Source: an uncultured Lachnospiraceae bacterium | Lineage (GTDB): Bacteria > Bacillota > Clostridia > Lachnospirales > Lachnospiraceae | Direction: 5' to 3' | Length of the DNA: 64,000 bases | NCBI GenBank assembly: GCA_900548905.1 | Contig: URMK01000009.1 | Location: 1 to 64,000 of the forward strand | Shown: piece after piece, positions 17,209 to 26,419 of the stretch | Layout of the letters: the number at the start of each line of letters is the position of its first letter | Position numbering within the stretch: position 1 is the first letter of the stretch | Notes under the pieces: model-generated | The model's input: the letters and a program-made list of their open reading frames with translations, nothing else | The model's database searches: none | What the model was told of the DNA's origin: nothing | Made by a program: the position numbers and the translations under genes

Positions 17209-19284
17209 ATGTTTCAGATTATTGATGAGATGTCCGAACTGATATATGTAGTGGATTTAGAGAATTACCATTTGCTTTATATGAACAAGGCCGGACGGGA
17301 TTCCTTCGGCGTTTCGGATGTCAAAGGACATCTATGCTATAAACTTGTCCATGGCAAGGATTCTCCCTGCGAATTTTGCCCCAATGCCCTTCTGACGGAG
17401 GATGCCTTTTATACCTGGGAGCATTCCAACCGGAAGCTGGACAGGCATTTTCTCCTGAAGGATCGGATTATTGACTGGAATGGGAAAAAAGTTAAAATTG
17501 AAGTTGCCTTTGACATGACCCAGAAGGAAGCCCAGCAGGCTGCACTGCGGAACGAACTGGAAATGGAAAACCTGATTACCGCCTGCGCCAAAAAACTGAT
17601 AGAAGCGGATAAAGAAGGAAATGTCCTGAAGGATGTCCTGCGCATGACCGGCTCATACCTGCATGCGGAGAATGCCATCCTGTTTCAGGAAAAGAAGGGG
17701 AATTTTGAAAAGACCTGTGAATGGAGTCCGGAACCCGGTGCTGCCCCGAAGCTTCCCATGAAGCCGGATCCCACACTGCTTTCCTGCTTCCGGGACGGAA
17801 AAGCGGCCATCCTCCAGGAGGCGGAGGATATCCGGCTGCAGTTTCCGGAGGAATATAGACAATCGGCCGCCGACCAGATCCGTTCCATCGCTATCGTGCC
17901 CCTTTTGTGGGATGATAAATGCATCGGCTGCCTGCGGCTGTTCAATTTTCCCCTGCCTGTTTCGTCCGGTACCAATGTACTCCTGACCTCCATCGGTTTT
18001 TTCCTCTCCTCGGCGCTGTATCGCCAGTGGTCCATACGGCAGTTGGAGAAATTCGGCTATTTTGATACTCTGACCATGCTCATGAACCGTAACGCCTATG
18101 TCCGGGATTTGGAAAAAAGCTTTCCGTTTCCCGTAGGGGTAATCTACATAGACGTAAACGGGATCAAGGAAAAAAATGACCTTTTCGGCCACCAGCACGG
18201 CGACTCCATCCTGGTTGACACTGCCAAAACAATCCGCAGGTGCTGTCCCGGCAAAAGGAATTACCGGGTGGGCGGCGACGAATTCGTCACGATTTGTGAA
18301 AATATCTCCCAGGAGGAATTCCAGCACATAACGGATACCCTGGAGCAGGCATTTGCTTCGAAAAACAATTATACGGTAGCCCTCGGAAGCTGCTGGAACA
18401 AAGATCCGGTGGATATGCAGGAACTTCTGTACCGGGCTGATGAAAGGATGTATCTGGATAAACAGCTTCATTACAGGAACAATGACCGGGCCGACCGGTA
18501 CCGTTTTACCCTGGATGACGTATACAGCATGATTCAGCCCGGACGGCTGCAAAAGCTGCTTCAGGACGACCGGTTCTTTATCCGGTACCGTCCCCGCTTC
18601 TCCATGGCGGACCAAAAAGCAGACGGCATAGAGGCTGTCGTCTATTACAGGGGCGAAGAAGGAAAACTCATCCTTCCCGATCAGTTTCTTCCTGTTCTGG
18701 AGGAAGTCCGGATAATACGCACCCTTGATTTTTATGTACTGGAAGAGGTATGCAGACAAATCCATGAATGGAAAGGGAAAGCGGACATACTTCTGCCCGT
18801 TTCCATTAAGATTTCCAAAAGCACACTGGGAATGGAAGGCTTTATCGAACTGCTGGATTCCCTGCTGGACAAATATTCGGTGCCTGCCAGTCTGCTTGAA
18901 ATAGAAACCGAAATAAAAGATACGAAAGAACAGGATACGCTCCTTAATACCATAGAAACCCTGAAAGCCAGGGGAGCCGTCATCATCATCGACAATTTCG
19001 GGATACGCAATGTCAATTTGAACCTCTTTGTTTCCCTGGATTTCGATATGCTGAAGCTGGATAAACGCATGCTGCTGCACCTGGCGGATAACGGGAAATG
19101 CAGAAAGACGATTACTGCCCTGGTGGATTTCTGCCGGAAAATGGATATCACCGTGATCGCAGACGGCATACAAACCTCCGGGCAGTATCAGATTCTGCGC
19201 GCTACGGGCTGTGCAAAGGGGCTGGGGGATTATTTTGCATCTCCTCTTCCCGGAGATGAATTGGAACAGATATATTTCCGGTAA
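17209..19284 (+). CDS. PAS-GAF-GGDEF-EAL signalling protein, probable diguanylate cyclase
   Basis: A 691-residue cytoplasmic protein. Residues 1-110 form a PAS-like domain with clustered cysteines (HLCYKLVHGKDSPCEFCP), about 125-280 a GAF domain, 285-430 a GGDEF domain with intact GGDEF and GHQHGD motifs, and 450-690 an EAL-like domain. The EAL part begins EAVVYYR, has DNFG in place of DDFG and ADGIQT in place of AEGVET, so phosphodiesterase activity is doubtful while c-di-GMP synthesis is likely. AGAGGAGG lies 8 bases before the chosen ATG; an upstream in-frame codon at 17188 overlaps it. It is divergent from the chemotaxis operon with which it may share motility control. Confidence 0.92.
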   Translation: MFQIIDEMSELIYVVDLENYHLLYMNKAGRDSFGVSDVKGHLCYKLVHGKDSPCEFCPNALLTEDAFYTWEHSNRKLDRHFLLKDRIIDWNGKKVKIEVAFDMTQKEAQQAALRNELEMENLITACAKKLIEADKEGNVLKDVLRMTGSYLHAENAILFQEKKGNFEKTCEWSPEPGAAPKLPMKPDPTLLSCFRDGKAAILQEAEDIRLQFPEEYRQSAADQIRSIAIVPLLWDDKCIGCLRLFNFPLPVSSGTNVLLTSIGFFLSSALYRQWSIRQLEKFGYFDTLTMLMNRNAYVRDLEKSFPFPVGVIYIDVNGIKEKNDLFGHQHGDSILVDTAKTIRRCCPGKRNYRVGGDEFVTICENISQEEFQHITDTLEQAFASKNNYTVALGSCWNKDPVDMQELLYRADERMYLDKQLHYRNNDRADRYRFTLDDVYSMIQPGRLQKLLQDDRFFIRYRPRFSMADQKADGIEAVVYYRGEEGKLILPDQFLPVLEEVRIIRTLDFYVLEEVCRQIHEWKGKADILLPVSIKISKSTLGMEGFIELLDSLLDKYSVPASLLEIETEIKDTKEQDTLLNTIETLKARGAVIIIDNFGIRNVNLNLFVSLDFDMLKLDKRMLLHLADNGKCRKTITALVDFCRKMDITVIADGIQTSGQYQILRATGCAKGLGDYFASPLPGDELEQIYFR

Positions 19285-19330
19285 CCGCCGGCAGCTCTCC
19301 CCACCGGCAGTTTCCCTTGTCGCCGCGCAC

Positions 19331-21487
19331 TTACCGGCTCTCGGCCTCCGCCAGCGCCAACAGCAAATCCGTAGTGGTACGGTTCATATTCCCGTCATAT
19401 ATCTGCCCATCTATCGTCACCGCATCCTTATAGGGAATCACGCTTTGCAGCAGGTTCCCTTTTTTGTCGTATAATTCCATACGGTAGGAATACCCGGAAC
19501 GTGCCTTCAGCTCCTCATTCGGACGGATATCCAGCTCGCCGTATGCCTCCAGTACCTTTTCCAGGACTGCCCTGTCCGAAATGGAACTGACACCTCCCGT
19601 ATTCCCGTTTGTAATCTCTATCCGGGCAACGTTCTCTCCCGGTATCAAAATTGTAGTCTCATCAAAAACAGTCCCTGCCTGCAGAGAAACACCGTAAACG
19701 CCCAGCGCCGGATCTTCCAGTGTGAAACGGCCGCCGGAACCGTTATCCGGATTGTCAAAACGCACCCGGAAGGCTATACTTTCCTCTGAAAATTCCGGCA
19801 TGGGAGAAGTGTCCGTAAATACCCCGACTCCGACAAACAGGAATATATCCTCTCCGACGCTGTAACGAATCTGGCTGCTGTAATCCATCCCGGTATATTC
19901 CGCCTGCTCCTCCCCGTTTCCATAGGATATACTGCCGATCACCGGTTCACCGGTCGCCTTTTCCACAAGATCCAGCGTTTTAGCGTCCGCATTTACCCTT
20001 GTCTCCAGCAGACGGCTGATCTCCTCTTCCTGCATTTCCTGCGTCATCTCATTGGGATACATGCGGCCGGTCCCGTCCGTTTCAAAAACAAGCAATGTCT
20101 CCACATATACACCGGTGCCGCTTCCGGAAACGAAGGCAAAAGCCACCTCGTCCTCACCGTCTCCATCATAATCCCCCACAGCCAGCTGCGGTTCCTCATA
20201 AGCATTCATCCATCCTGTGTCCACGTATTGCAGATGCTCATTCGCTCCCTGATATTTACGCAGGCATATTCCTCTGGATCCATATTCCGGACTGATAAAG
20301 CCGTAAGCCGCATAACCCCCGTCGGCCGATTCCGCCATCATAACAACGGCATCGCCATCCTCCGGATCCACCGCCTCACCAAAAGCAAGGGGACGGCTCA
20401 TAAGAAGCCCCTGCGCCAATATCCGATCCCTGACCCGGGTAAACTCCGGACGCACTTCCCTGCTTTCTTCCGTTTCTCCTGCCGGCACGCCTGTTTCCTC
20501 CGGCACGCCATCCCCTTTTCCATTGGTAAGACAGACCGCCGCTATGATAACCAACAGGAGAGTCCCCCCTGCTGCCGCCAGGAATCCCGGCTTTTTAAAA
20601 TTCAGCACATGAAGCACCCTTTTTCCGGCATCCTTTTCCCCGAAGGAAAGCGGGCCGGCAAAATATCTGCGCTTGTTGGAGGCAAAAGACAGCAGAGAAA
20701 GGCTGTACTCTTTCTTGATTTCCATTCCCATATCGGACAGTATCTTCTCATCACAGCTCATTTCCATGTCCCGGCCCATACAGGAATAAGCCGCCCAAAC
20801 CAGCGGATTGAACCAGTGGAGGGTGCTGACCAGAAATCCCAGCACCTTGACAAAACAGTCTCCCCGTCTGATATGGTACGTCTCATGACGCAGAATATAG
20901 TCCCTCTCTTTTTCGGGCAGCCGATAAGGAATATAAATTCTTGGATGAAACAGCCCCAGCACAAAAGGAGAAGGGATATTCCCACATTCATACACATTTC
21001 GTTCCCTGCGAACTGCCATATGTACCATTTTTTTCACACGAAGCCAGGAAACAAAGCCTGCAATCCCGATTACCGCCACACCGGCCAGCCAGACGATGAC
21101 CGCTGCCCGGAGCACCGGCTGCATGGGATTCATACTGACCGCAGGCGTTTCAGCCGGAAGCAATGCCTGCAGCAGCGGATCCAAGCCGGACACTCCCGCA
21201 GCAAAACCCGGATTTCCTGCTGTCCCCCTATCCATCACCGCCGGAGACATTGCCTGTGTGCCGGCAGGCCCCGCTCCCTTGAAAAGCCGTAAATTAAACA
21301 GACTGATTACGGAGGAAACCGATACCGGGCACAGCAGCCTGAACCCCGGAATAATCCACATATAATAAGCGTACTTTTTCGGAAGCTTCATTTTCCCGAA
21401 TAAAGCCCTCACCGCCAGAATTACCGCAATCACCCAGGACGCGGTCAGGCTCATATTGACCAGCTGTACAAACAGACGTTCCGGCAT
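19331..21487 (-). CDS. BlaR1/MecR1-type M56 sensor peptidase
   Basis: A 718-residue membrane protein with three to four N-terminal membrane segments, an M56 zinc-peptidase motif (ILRHETYHIRRGD, residues about 195) and a further membrane segment near residue 305 before a long extracellular part. In the family, the peptidase inactivates the paired BlaI-type repressor on sensing a signal, usually a beta-lactam. The extracellular part here is not an obvious penicillin-binding domain: it contains an FG-GAP-like acidic loop (VGDYDGDGEDEVAFAF) and a DUF4825-like region, so the ligand is uncertain. Start at the second ATG, 7 bases after AAGGAGG; the first overlaps the blaI stop. Confidence 0.85.
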   Translation of the reverse strand: MPERLFVQLVNMSLTASWVIAVILAVRALFGKMKLPKKYAYYMWIIPGFRLLCPVSVSSVISLFNLRLFKGAGPAGTQAMSPAVMDRGTAGNPGFAAGVSGLDPLLQALLPAETPAVSMNPMQPVLRAAVIVWLAGVAVIGIAGFVSWLRVKKMVHMAVRRERNVYECGNIPSPFVLGLFHPRIYIPYRLPEKERDYILRHETYHIRRGDCFVKVLGFLVSTLHWFNPLVWAAYSCMGRDMEMSCDEKILSDMGMEIKKEYSLSLLSFASNKRRYFAGPLSFGEKDAGKRVLHVLNFKKPGFLAAAGGTLLLVIIAAVCLTNGKGDGVPEETGVPAGETEESREVRPEFTRVRDRILAQGLLMSRPLAFGEAVDPEDGDAVVMMAESADGGYAAYGFISPEYGSRGICLRKYQGANEHLQYVDTGWMNAYEEPQLAVGDYDGDGEDEVAFAFVSGSGTGVYVETLLVFETDGTGRMYPNEMTQEMQEEEISRLLETRVNADAKTLDLVEKATGEPVIGSISYGNGEEQAEYTGMDYSSQIRYSVGEDIFLFVGVGVFTDTSPMPEFSEESIAFRVRFDNPDNGSGGRFTLEDPALGVYGVSLQAGTVFDETTILIPGENVARIEITNGNTGGVSSISDRAVLEKVLEAYGELDIRPNEELKARSGYSYRMELYDKKGNLLQSVIPYKDAVTIDGQIYDGNMNRTTTDLLLALAEAESR

Positions 21488-21489
21488 CT

Positions 21490-21852
21490 TCATCCCTCCT
21501 TATGGGCGTCAATCATCTCCTTAATCCGCTCCGCGTCCTTTTCCGATAATGTTTTCCCTCCCAGAAAAGCCGCTACAAACTGCGGAAGGGAACCGCCGAA
21601 GGTACGTTCCACAAAATACTCCGTTTCATCCTTCTGCACCTGTTCCCTCGGGATCACCGCTGACACCACCGCTTTCTCATTGGTAATATAGCCTTTCCCG
21701 CATAGCTTCTTAATCGCTGTATAAGTCGTGGACTTCTTCCATCCCAGCTCTTCCCCGCACAACCGGACAAGCTCCCCGGAATTCACCGGCGCATGCTCCC
21801 ACACAATCATCATAAACCGGTAATCACTGTCACAAAGCTTTAAATTCTCCAT
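21490..21852 (-). CDS. BlaI/MecI-family transcriptional repressor
   Basis: A 120-residue winged-helix repressor (LCDSDYRFMMIVWEHAPVNS, GWKKSTTYTAIKKLCGKGYI) that normally represses its own operon until cleaved by its BlaR1 partner, encoded directly downstream. The start ATG at 21852 has GGAGG 5 bases away; the earlier GTG at 21864 lies inside that site. A large palindromic operator precedes it. No beta-lactamase gene is in the window, so the regulated target may be elsewhere or may not be a resistance gene. Confidence 0.9.
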   Translation of the reverse strand: MENLKLCDSDYRFMMIVWEHAPVNSGELVRLCGEELGWKKSTTYTAIKKLCGKGYITNEKAVVSAVIPREQVQKDETEYFVERTFGGSLPQFVAAFLGGKTLSEKDAERIKEMIDAHKEG

Positions 21853-21865
21853 ACGTACCTCCACG

Positions 21866-21930
21866 CAAAACAGGTCGGTGATTATAGACCTCTATACCTT
21901 GAGTCTATAATCACCGACCTGTTTTGTCAA
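21866..21930 (-). promoter_or_regulatory. Promoter/operator of blaI-blaR1 with 24-bp perfect dyad
   Basis: Positions 21866-21889 and 21903-21926 are perfect inverted repeats (core GATTATAGAC / GTCTATAATC). On the minus strand TTGACA (21930-21925) followed after 17 bases by TAGACT gives a promoter whose -10 lies in the dyad, ideal for repression by BlaI. It also starts right at the exonuclease stop and could double as a terminator hairpin. Confidence 0.7.
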
Positions 21931-22649
21931 TCCTTTTTCCCGGTTTTCTGCCCTGACAGGATACTTTCAATCAGCCCGGAGGCCTCACTTTTGGTCAGCC
22001 GGTCCGGATCCCAGGTTACCGCCACCTTTTTCTGAACGGAAAGACGCATGAGAAATTCCGCCTGCTTCTGCGTTGCCGGCTGCTCTTCCCTGCCTTTTTC
22101 CTTATAAACAAGGGCAACCGGTTTAAAAACCCGGGGCTCCTTTTCCTCATAATAATGAGCCAGCGTCTGATACAGCTTTGCCGTGGCAAGCGCATCATGA
22201 TAAGCCCTGTGCGCCGCCTGGTTTTCTATGGAATAATGGGAACACAAAGCCTCCAGGCTTTTGGATCGCATCTCCTTATGGACACGCCGCGCAATCCGCA
22301 GCGTATCCACTCCCTGCTTATCAAATCCATATCCAAGCGCAGCCGCCTGGTTCCGCATAAACCCATAATCAAACATAATATTGTGCCCGACCAGCACATC
22401 ATCACCACAGAACTCCAGAAAGGCAGGAATCACCGTGTCCCTTTTCTCCGCATCCGCCACCATCTCATTGCTAATTCCGGTAAGCTTCGTAATCACCCCG
22501 GATATCGGCCGGCTGGGCCGGATAAACTCCATAAACCTTGCTTCCACTTGCCCATCCCGCACCTTGAGGGCTCCGATTTCAATAATTTCATGCTGCTCCG
22601 GATCCAGACCTGTTGTTTCCAGGTCGAAGGCTATGTATGATTTTAACAT
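21927..22649 (-). CDS. DEDDh 3'-5' exonuclease (DNA polymerase III epsilon-like)
   Basis: A 240-residue protein with the DEDDh exonuclease fold: FDLETTGLDP (Exo I, residues 8-17), LVGHNIMFDYGFM (Exo II, near 85) and HRAYHDALATAKL (Exo III, near 150). Residues 190-235 are a short C-terminal domain (ATQKQAEFLMRLSVQKK, LTKSEASGLIESIL) typical of small DNA-modifying enzymes in Firmicutes. It probably acts on single-stranded DNA or RNA ends in repair; it is not part of the polymerase gene. The ribosome binding site is weak. Confidence 0.9.
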   Translation of the reverse strand: MLKSYIAFDLETTGLDPEQHEIIEIGALKVRDGQVEARFMEFIRPSRPISGVITKLTGISNEMVADAEKRDTVIPAFLEFCGDDVLVGHNIMFDYGFMRNQAAALGYGFDKQGVDTLRIARRVHKEMRSKSLEALCSHYSIENQAAHRAYHDALATAKLYQTLAHYYEEKEPRVFKPVALVYKEKGREEQPATQKQAEFLMRLSVQKKVAVTWDPDRLTKSEASGLIESILSGQKTGKKD

Positions 22650-22802
22650 TTCTTTTGTGGTTGTTCCTTTCTATTGGGATGGGTTTATTATACTATAATT
22701 ATAAGACATGTATATGAGATTTTTTATAAAAGTTAACCGTTATTAGCCATTAATTATTACTACATTAAATATACCAGATCATAAGAATCCACATATAAAA
22801 AA

Positions 22803-23288
22803 TTAGTTATAAACTATTGGATTAGTTTCATTATATAGTGTATATTCTATACCATCTATTATAGCATAATGAGTGCAATAAACTCTATATGTTTTATCAG
22901 GTTCGGCTTTTAAATATACGATAGAACCCGTATAATAATCTGAATCTGTTGTACTATGATCTTTAACTGGTATATCCTTCCACCCAAAAGTTGTTTTCTC
23001 TTGCAGCACCAAATCTTTAACGCCAATTTCTGTTGCCGTTACAGTTGTTCTTGTTGTATATTCGATTCCCAGTCCATTCTTACAAATTCCTATTCCCAAA
23101 TCACAAGCATCTAACGATGGTTCTGCTAAAGGATTGATAGAACCATTTGATGAGGACTTAATGTTAATTTGCACATTAGGTATTTCAATAAAATCACTTC
23201 CTGCATTTGATGCAAAAATAGTTAGTGGCCTAGCAAATAGAATTGTAATTAATGCCATCAACAATACCCTCTTTTGTAGTTTTTTCAT
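22803..23288 (-). CDS. Unrecognised exported protein
   Basis: A 161-residue protein with a signal peptide (KKLQKRVLLMALITILF, cleavage probable after IFAS at about residue 27). The mature part contains CDLGIGICKNGLGIEYTT and later CTHY, so possible disulphides; it looks like a beta-rich secreted domain. AGGAGAAAG precedes the ATG. No family recognised. AT-rich relative to neighbours. It follows the ECF sigma operon on the same strand but is separated by a strong terminator. Confidence 0.75.
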   Translation of the reverse strand: MKKLQKRVLLMALITILFARPLTIFASNAGSDFIEIPNVQINIKSSSNGSINPLAEPSLDACDLGIGICKNGLGIEYTTRTTVTATEIGVKDLVLQEKTTFGWKDIPVKDHSTTDSDYYTGSIVYLKAEPDKTYRVYCTHYAIIDGIEYTLYNETNPIVYN

Positions 23289-23366
23289 ACTCTTTCTCCT
23301 TTTTCCCTTTATACTTTATTGTGAATTCTTATGCCTATCTATTCTAACTTACTACAATATAGTTAC

Positions 23367-23417
23367 ACAAAAGGGTGCAAAATCAGCAGTCTATAATAAT
23401 GCTGATTTTGCACCCTT
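23367..23417 (-). terminator. Terminator of sigma/anti-sigma operon
   Basis: 17-bp perfect stem (23371-23387 with 23401-23417) followed on the minus strand by TTTTGTG, just after the stop at 23445. Confidence 0.88.
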
Positions 23418-23444
23418 CCATTTTTTATTTATTCATGTCTATCA

Positions 23445-24341
23445 TTATTTTAAATTATGGACAATAGATTTTAACTCACTAAGTGTAACATCTCCTCTTA
23501 TCAAGTATACACCATTATTATACGTAAATAATGCCTCTGTTTGCCCTCCCTTTGCATAGTACTGTATCTCGTTATCATCACCCTCTTCATCAATAAGAAC
23601 CCACTCATCATCATATTGAATATATCTTTCATAATAATTCTGAGGGCAGATATTAATCTCATATGTAAGGATTTTTTCATTTGTAATATATTTTGCAAGT
23701 ATAGATACTTTTGATATTGTATTGTTAATAACTATCTCATCTAAACTAAATTCTTTTGGAATATATCCAGGAAGTAATATTTTATCTTCGACAATCGTTT
23801 TTACATCTGCCCAAGAATTATATTTGCTGATGTCCGTACTACTATCATCTATTCCTTCTATATTCCCCGTCACAGTAACCTTCGTCCGCCCAATCCCATC
23901 CCTGACCACCTCAAAGAACGATTTCTTCTTCAAAGCATAACTCCCCACATTCACCGAAAGCATCAGCACCAGACAAGCTACAAGCCCAGCGGCAAAACGA
24001 ACAAACATCTTTTTCTTTTTCCTTTTCTTCGGCTTTCCCTCCGCCGTCTCCCTGTCTGTCCCATCTTCCGCCGTAATACCTGTTTTTTCTGCGCTCCCAT
24101 TCTGTTCTGCACGCTCCGCTTCCAGGCCGTAGCGCTTATAGAAACGCTCCCTGGCGGCCGCCGGATCCGATGGATATCCGGGATCTTCCTTCATCGGTTC
24201 CAGAACATCCAGAAGCTGCACAATGGCATCCACTTCTTTTGCATCAAACTGCTCATTGCTGGCCTCAAATGTATACCAGTTCAGCTTTTCGTATAAATCA
24301 TTTATCAATTTTTCATTTTGAGGCTCTTTTGACTGTGTCAT
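23445..24341 (-). CDS. Probable anti-sigma factor / DUF4367-like membrane protein
   Basis: A 298-residue single-pass membrane protein: N-terminal cytoplasmic part of about 105 residues ending in a basic stretch (KPKKRKKKKMF), a membrane segment (FAAGLVACLVLMLSVNV), and an extracellular domain ending in a DUF4367-type segment (YYAKGGQTEALFTYNNGVYLI). The ATG at 24341 overlaps the sigma factor stop as ATGA, so the two are translationally coupled, the usual layout for an ECF sigma factor and its anti-sigma. Confidence 0.82.
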   Translation of the reverse strand: MTQSKEPQNEKLINDLYEKLNWYTFEASNEQFDAKEVDAIVQLLDVLEPMKEDPGYPSDPAAARERFYKRYGLEAERAEQNGSAEKTGITAEDGTDRETAEGKPKKRKKKKMFVRFAAGLVACLVLMLSVNVGSYALKKKSFFEVVRDGIGRTKVTVTGNIEGIDDSSTDISKYNSWADVKTIVEDKILLPGYIPKEFSLDEIVINNTISKVSILAKYITNEKILTYEINICPQNYYERYIQYDDEWVLIDEEGDDNEIQYYAKGGQTEALFTYNNGVYLIRGDVTLSELKSIVHNLK

Positions 24342-24892
24342 AACTTGTCTCCCATGAATGTAATCAGCGGATATATCAGCCCGCACACACCAAACAGAAA
24401 CGGCAGCAGCATGCTGTTGCGGATTTTCTGCTTCATTCTCAGAATCCGTACCTTAAAGCAGGTATCGCTGATGCCGAGTTTCTCTGCTATTTCCTGCGAT
24501 GTATAACCATATTCATAATAACAGCGTAAAAGCTCAAGCTCTTCCTCTGATAAAATTTCTTTAACCGCGGTATAAATCTCCACCATCTTAAAATCATCCA
24601 CTTTAGGATTCAGTTCCTCCACAGAGTTATCCAGAAGGAAATCAAAATCCAGGCTGTACTTTCTCTGCTTTTCTTCCCACTTCATCACCTTATTTTTAGC
24701 CGTCACGCGGAGCCAGCCTGGAATGTTGGGATGCTTCATCAGTTCTTCCCTTTTTCTGTACGCTTCAAAGAAAGTATCCTGCACAATATCTTCCACTGCG
24801 TTGCTGTCATAAAGCATACGACGGACGTATTTTTCTATCTGAGTGAACTCAGACATGTACAATTTATCGAAAAACTCTCTGCTATTCTCCAT
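24338..24892 (-). CDS. ECF-type RNA polymerase sigma factor
   Basis: A 184-residue ECF sigma factor with region 2 (IEKYVRRMLYDSNAVEDIVQDTFFEAYRKRE split over residues 18-48) and region 4 helix-turn-helix (YYEYGYTSQEIAEKLGISDT, near residue 130). The last 20 residues are hydrophobic (LLPFLFGVCGLIYPLITF), unusual for a sigma factor and possibly a membrane tether. The downstream anti-sigma gene starts within its stop codon. Target regulon unknown. Confidence 0.9.
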   Translation of the reverse strand: MENSREFFDKLYMSEFTQIEKYVRRMLYDSNAVEDIVQDTFFEAYRKREELMKHPNIPGWLRVTAKNKVMKWEEKQRKYSLDFDFLLDNSVEELNPKVDDFKMVEIYTAVKEILSEEELELLRCYYEYGYTSQEIAEKLGISDTCFKVRILRMKQKIRNSMLLPFLFGVCGLIYPLITFMGDKL

Positions 24893-24947
24893 TAGCCCAA
24901 TATCCTCTTTCGTATCTGTCCCTGTTCCTCTTTTCAGTCAGACGGGC

Positions 24948-25178
24948 TCATTTACACAACATTTTCAGATATACCAGAATCTGTTCCAATATGTGTACTT
25001 TTTCCGTGGGGCAGTCCATGAAAACTTCCACAAGCCTTTTGTTGCCTCTTTCTATTTCACCATAAAAAGTTGTTGACATCTCCGACAGTTCCGCGGTTTC
25101 TTTCTGCGTAATTTTCATTTTATTCCGCTGCCTGCGAAGATGTTCTCCCATTTCCGCCAATACATGAATTGCCGCCAT
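24948..25178 (-). CDS. Small XRE-family HTH protein, probably truncated
   Basis: A 76-residue protein with an XRE/Cro helix-turn-helix (GEHLRRQRNKMKITQKETAE, then LSEMSTTFYGEIERGNKR). The last 30 residues (DCPTEKVHILEQILVYLKML) do not follow the usual fold spacing, suggesting a degenerate C-terminus. It precedes the ECF sigma gene on the same strand, with 55 bases between. Confidence 0.65.
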   Translation of the reverse strand: MAAIHVLAEMGEHLRRQRNKMKITQKETAELSEMSTTFYGEIERGNKRLVEVFMDCPTEKVHILEQILVYLKMLCK

Positions 25179-25323
25179 TCTTTATCCCTCATTTCAAGTA
25201 ATTCATTTGTATGTTATTAGGATACTGTGATTAGGAATGGCTTTATAGAAACTATATATTTTAAAAAGGGGGAAGGGAGCGTTTCTTCTCCTTCCCCACA
25301 AGTACTAACTACAGGACGGTCTG

Positions 25324-26358
25324 TCAGCAATTTTTCAAATCCTCAATTAGGCTATTTACACTCTCTTCCCTGGTAGCCCAGCTTGTGCAGAAGCGAACGG
25401 CACTGTGGGTCTCATCCACACGCTCCTGATAGCAGTAACCATAAGTTCCCGCCAGTTTTTCCAGTACGGAATCCGGCATGATAGGGAAAATCTGGTTTGT
25501 TCTGTTTTCCACAAGAAAAGGATAGCCTTTTTCCAGGAAAGCATCCCGCAGCTTTTCAGCCATACGGATAGCATGGCGGGATATTTCCATATATAGATCG
25601 TCTTCAAACAAAGTCTCAAACTGGATGCCGAGCAGCCTTCCCTTGGCAAGCATACCCCCTTTTTGTTTGATAAAATAGCGGAAATCCGTTTTCAGTTCTT
25701 CTTCGGCAATCACCACAGCTTCCCCGAACAGTGCGCCCACCTTGGTTCCTCCGATATAGAAAACATCGCAGTGTTCTGCCAGAAAAGGAAGATCGAGTTC
25801 ATTGTCCGGAGAGGCCAGCCCATAGCCGAGCCTGGCACCATCCATAAAGAGATACAATCCGTATTTCCTGCATACGCCGCTTAATTCCTCCAGCTCTTTT
25901 CTGCCATAAAGCGTTCCGTACTCCGTAGGATTTGAAATATACACCATCTTGGGCTGAACGGTATGTTCAAATGAGCCGTCGTGGATATGAGCCTGATACA
26001 GCTCTTCCACCTGGGCTGCGGTCAGTTTTCCGTCCTTGTGGGGAACGGCAAGGACTTTATGTCCCAGGGACTCCACCGCCCCGGTTTCATGGACGTTGAT
26101 ATGGCCGCTTGCTGCAGAAATCACTCCCTGGTGGGAACGCAGAGCCGCATCAATCACTGTCATATTGGCCTGGGTGCCGCCTACCAGAAAATGTACGGCA
26201 AGCGTATCATTCCCGCAGGCTTTCCGGATGAGCTGTGCCGCCCTGCTGCAGTGGGAATCCTCTCCATAACCCGGATTCTGTTCCAGGTTAGTGGCCATCA
26301 TCCTCTCCATTATCCGGGGATGGGCGCCTTCGTTATAGTCGCATTGAAATAAAATCAT
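25324..26358 (-). CDS. Low-specificity threonine aldolase family enzyme
   Basis: A 344-residue PLP enzyme of the threonine aldolase family, which cleaves L-threonine/L-allo-threonine to glycine and acetaldehyde. The PLP lysine is in FYIGGTKVGALFGEAV; other landmarks are VHFLVGGTQANMTVI, SGHINVHETGAVE, YISNPTEYGTLYG and LFMDGARLGYGLA. Full length, cytoplasmic, and apparently transcribed alone or with the following gene on the minus strand. Confidence 0.92.
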   Translation of the reverse strand: MILFQCDYNEGAHPRIMERMMATNLEQNPGYGEDSHCSRAAQLIRKACGNDTLAVHFLVGGTQANMTVIDAALRSHQGVISAASGHINVHETGAVESLGHKVLAVPHKDGKLTAAQVEELYQAHIHDGSFEHTVQPKMVYISNPTEYGTLYGRKELEELSGVCRKYGLYLFMDGARLGYGLASPDNELDLPFLAEHCDVFYIGGTKVGALFGEAVVIAEEELKTDFRYFIKQKGGMLAKGRLLGIQFETLFEDDLYMEISRHAIRMAEKLRDAFLEKGYPFLVENRTNQIFPIMPDSVLEKLAGTYGYCYQERVDETHSAVRFCTSWATREESVNSLIEDLKNC

Positions 26359-26389
26359 AGAAATTCCTGCTCCTTATTTCACTTTTTCC

Positions 26390-26419
26390 GTAACCCTTCA
26401 GACAAGCCGGAGCGGTTAC
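26390..26419. repeat. Dispersed GTAAC palindrome, copy 1
   Basis: GTAACC ... GGTTAC with TTCAGAC inside, at the end of the pepD gene; related to the copies listed from 31861 to 63083. Confidence 0.5.

Noticed and set aside
17653..19173. 506-codon frame on the minus strand
   Set aside because: It is antisense to the GGDEF/EAL protein gene and has no recognisable domain or start site.
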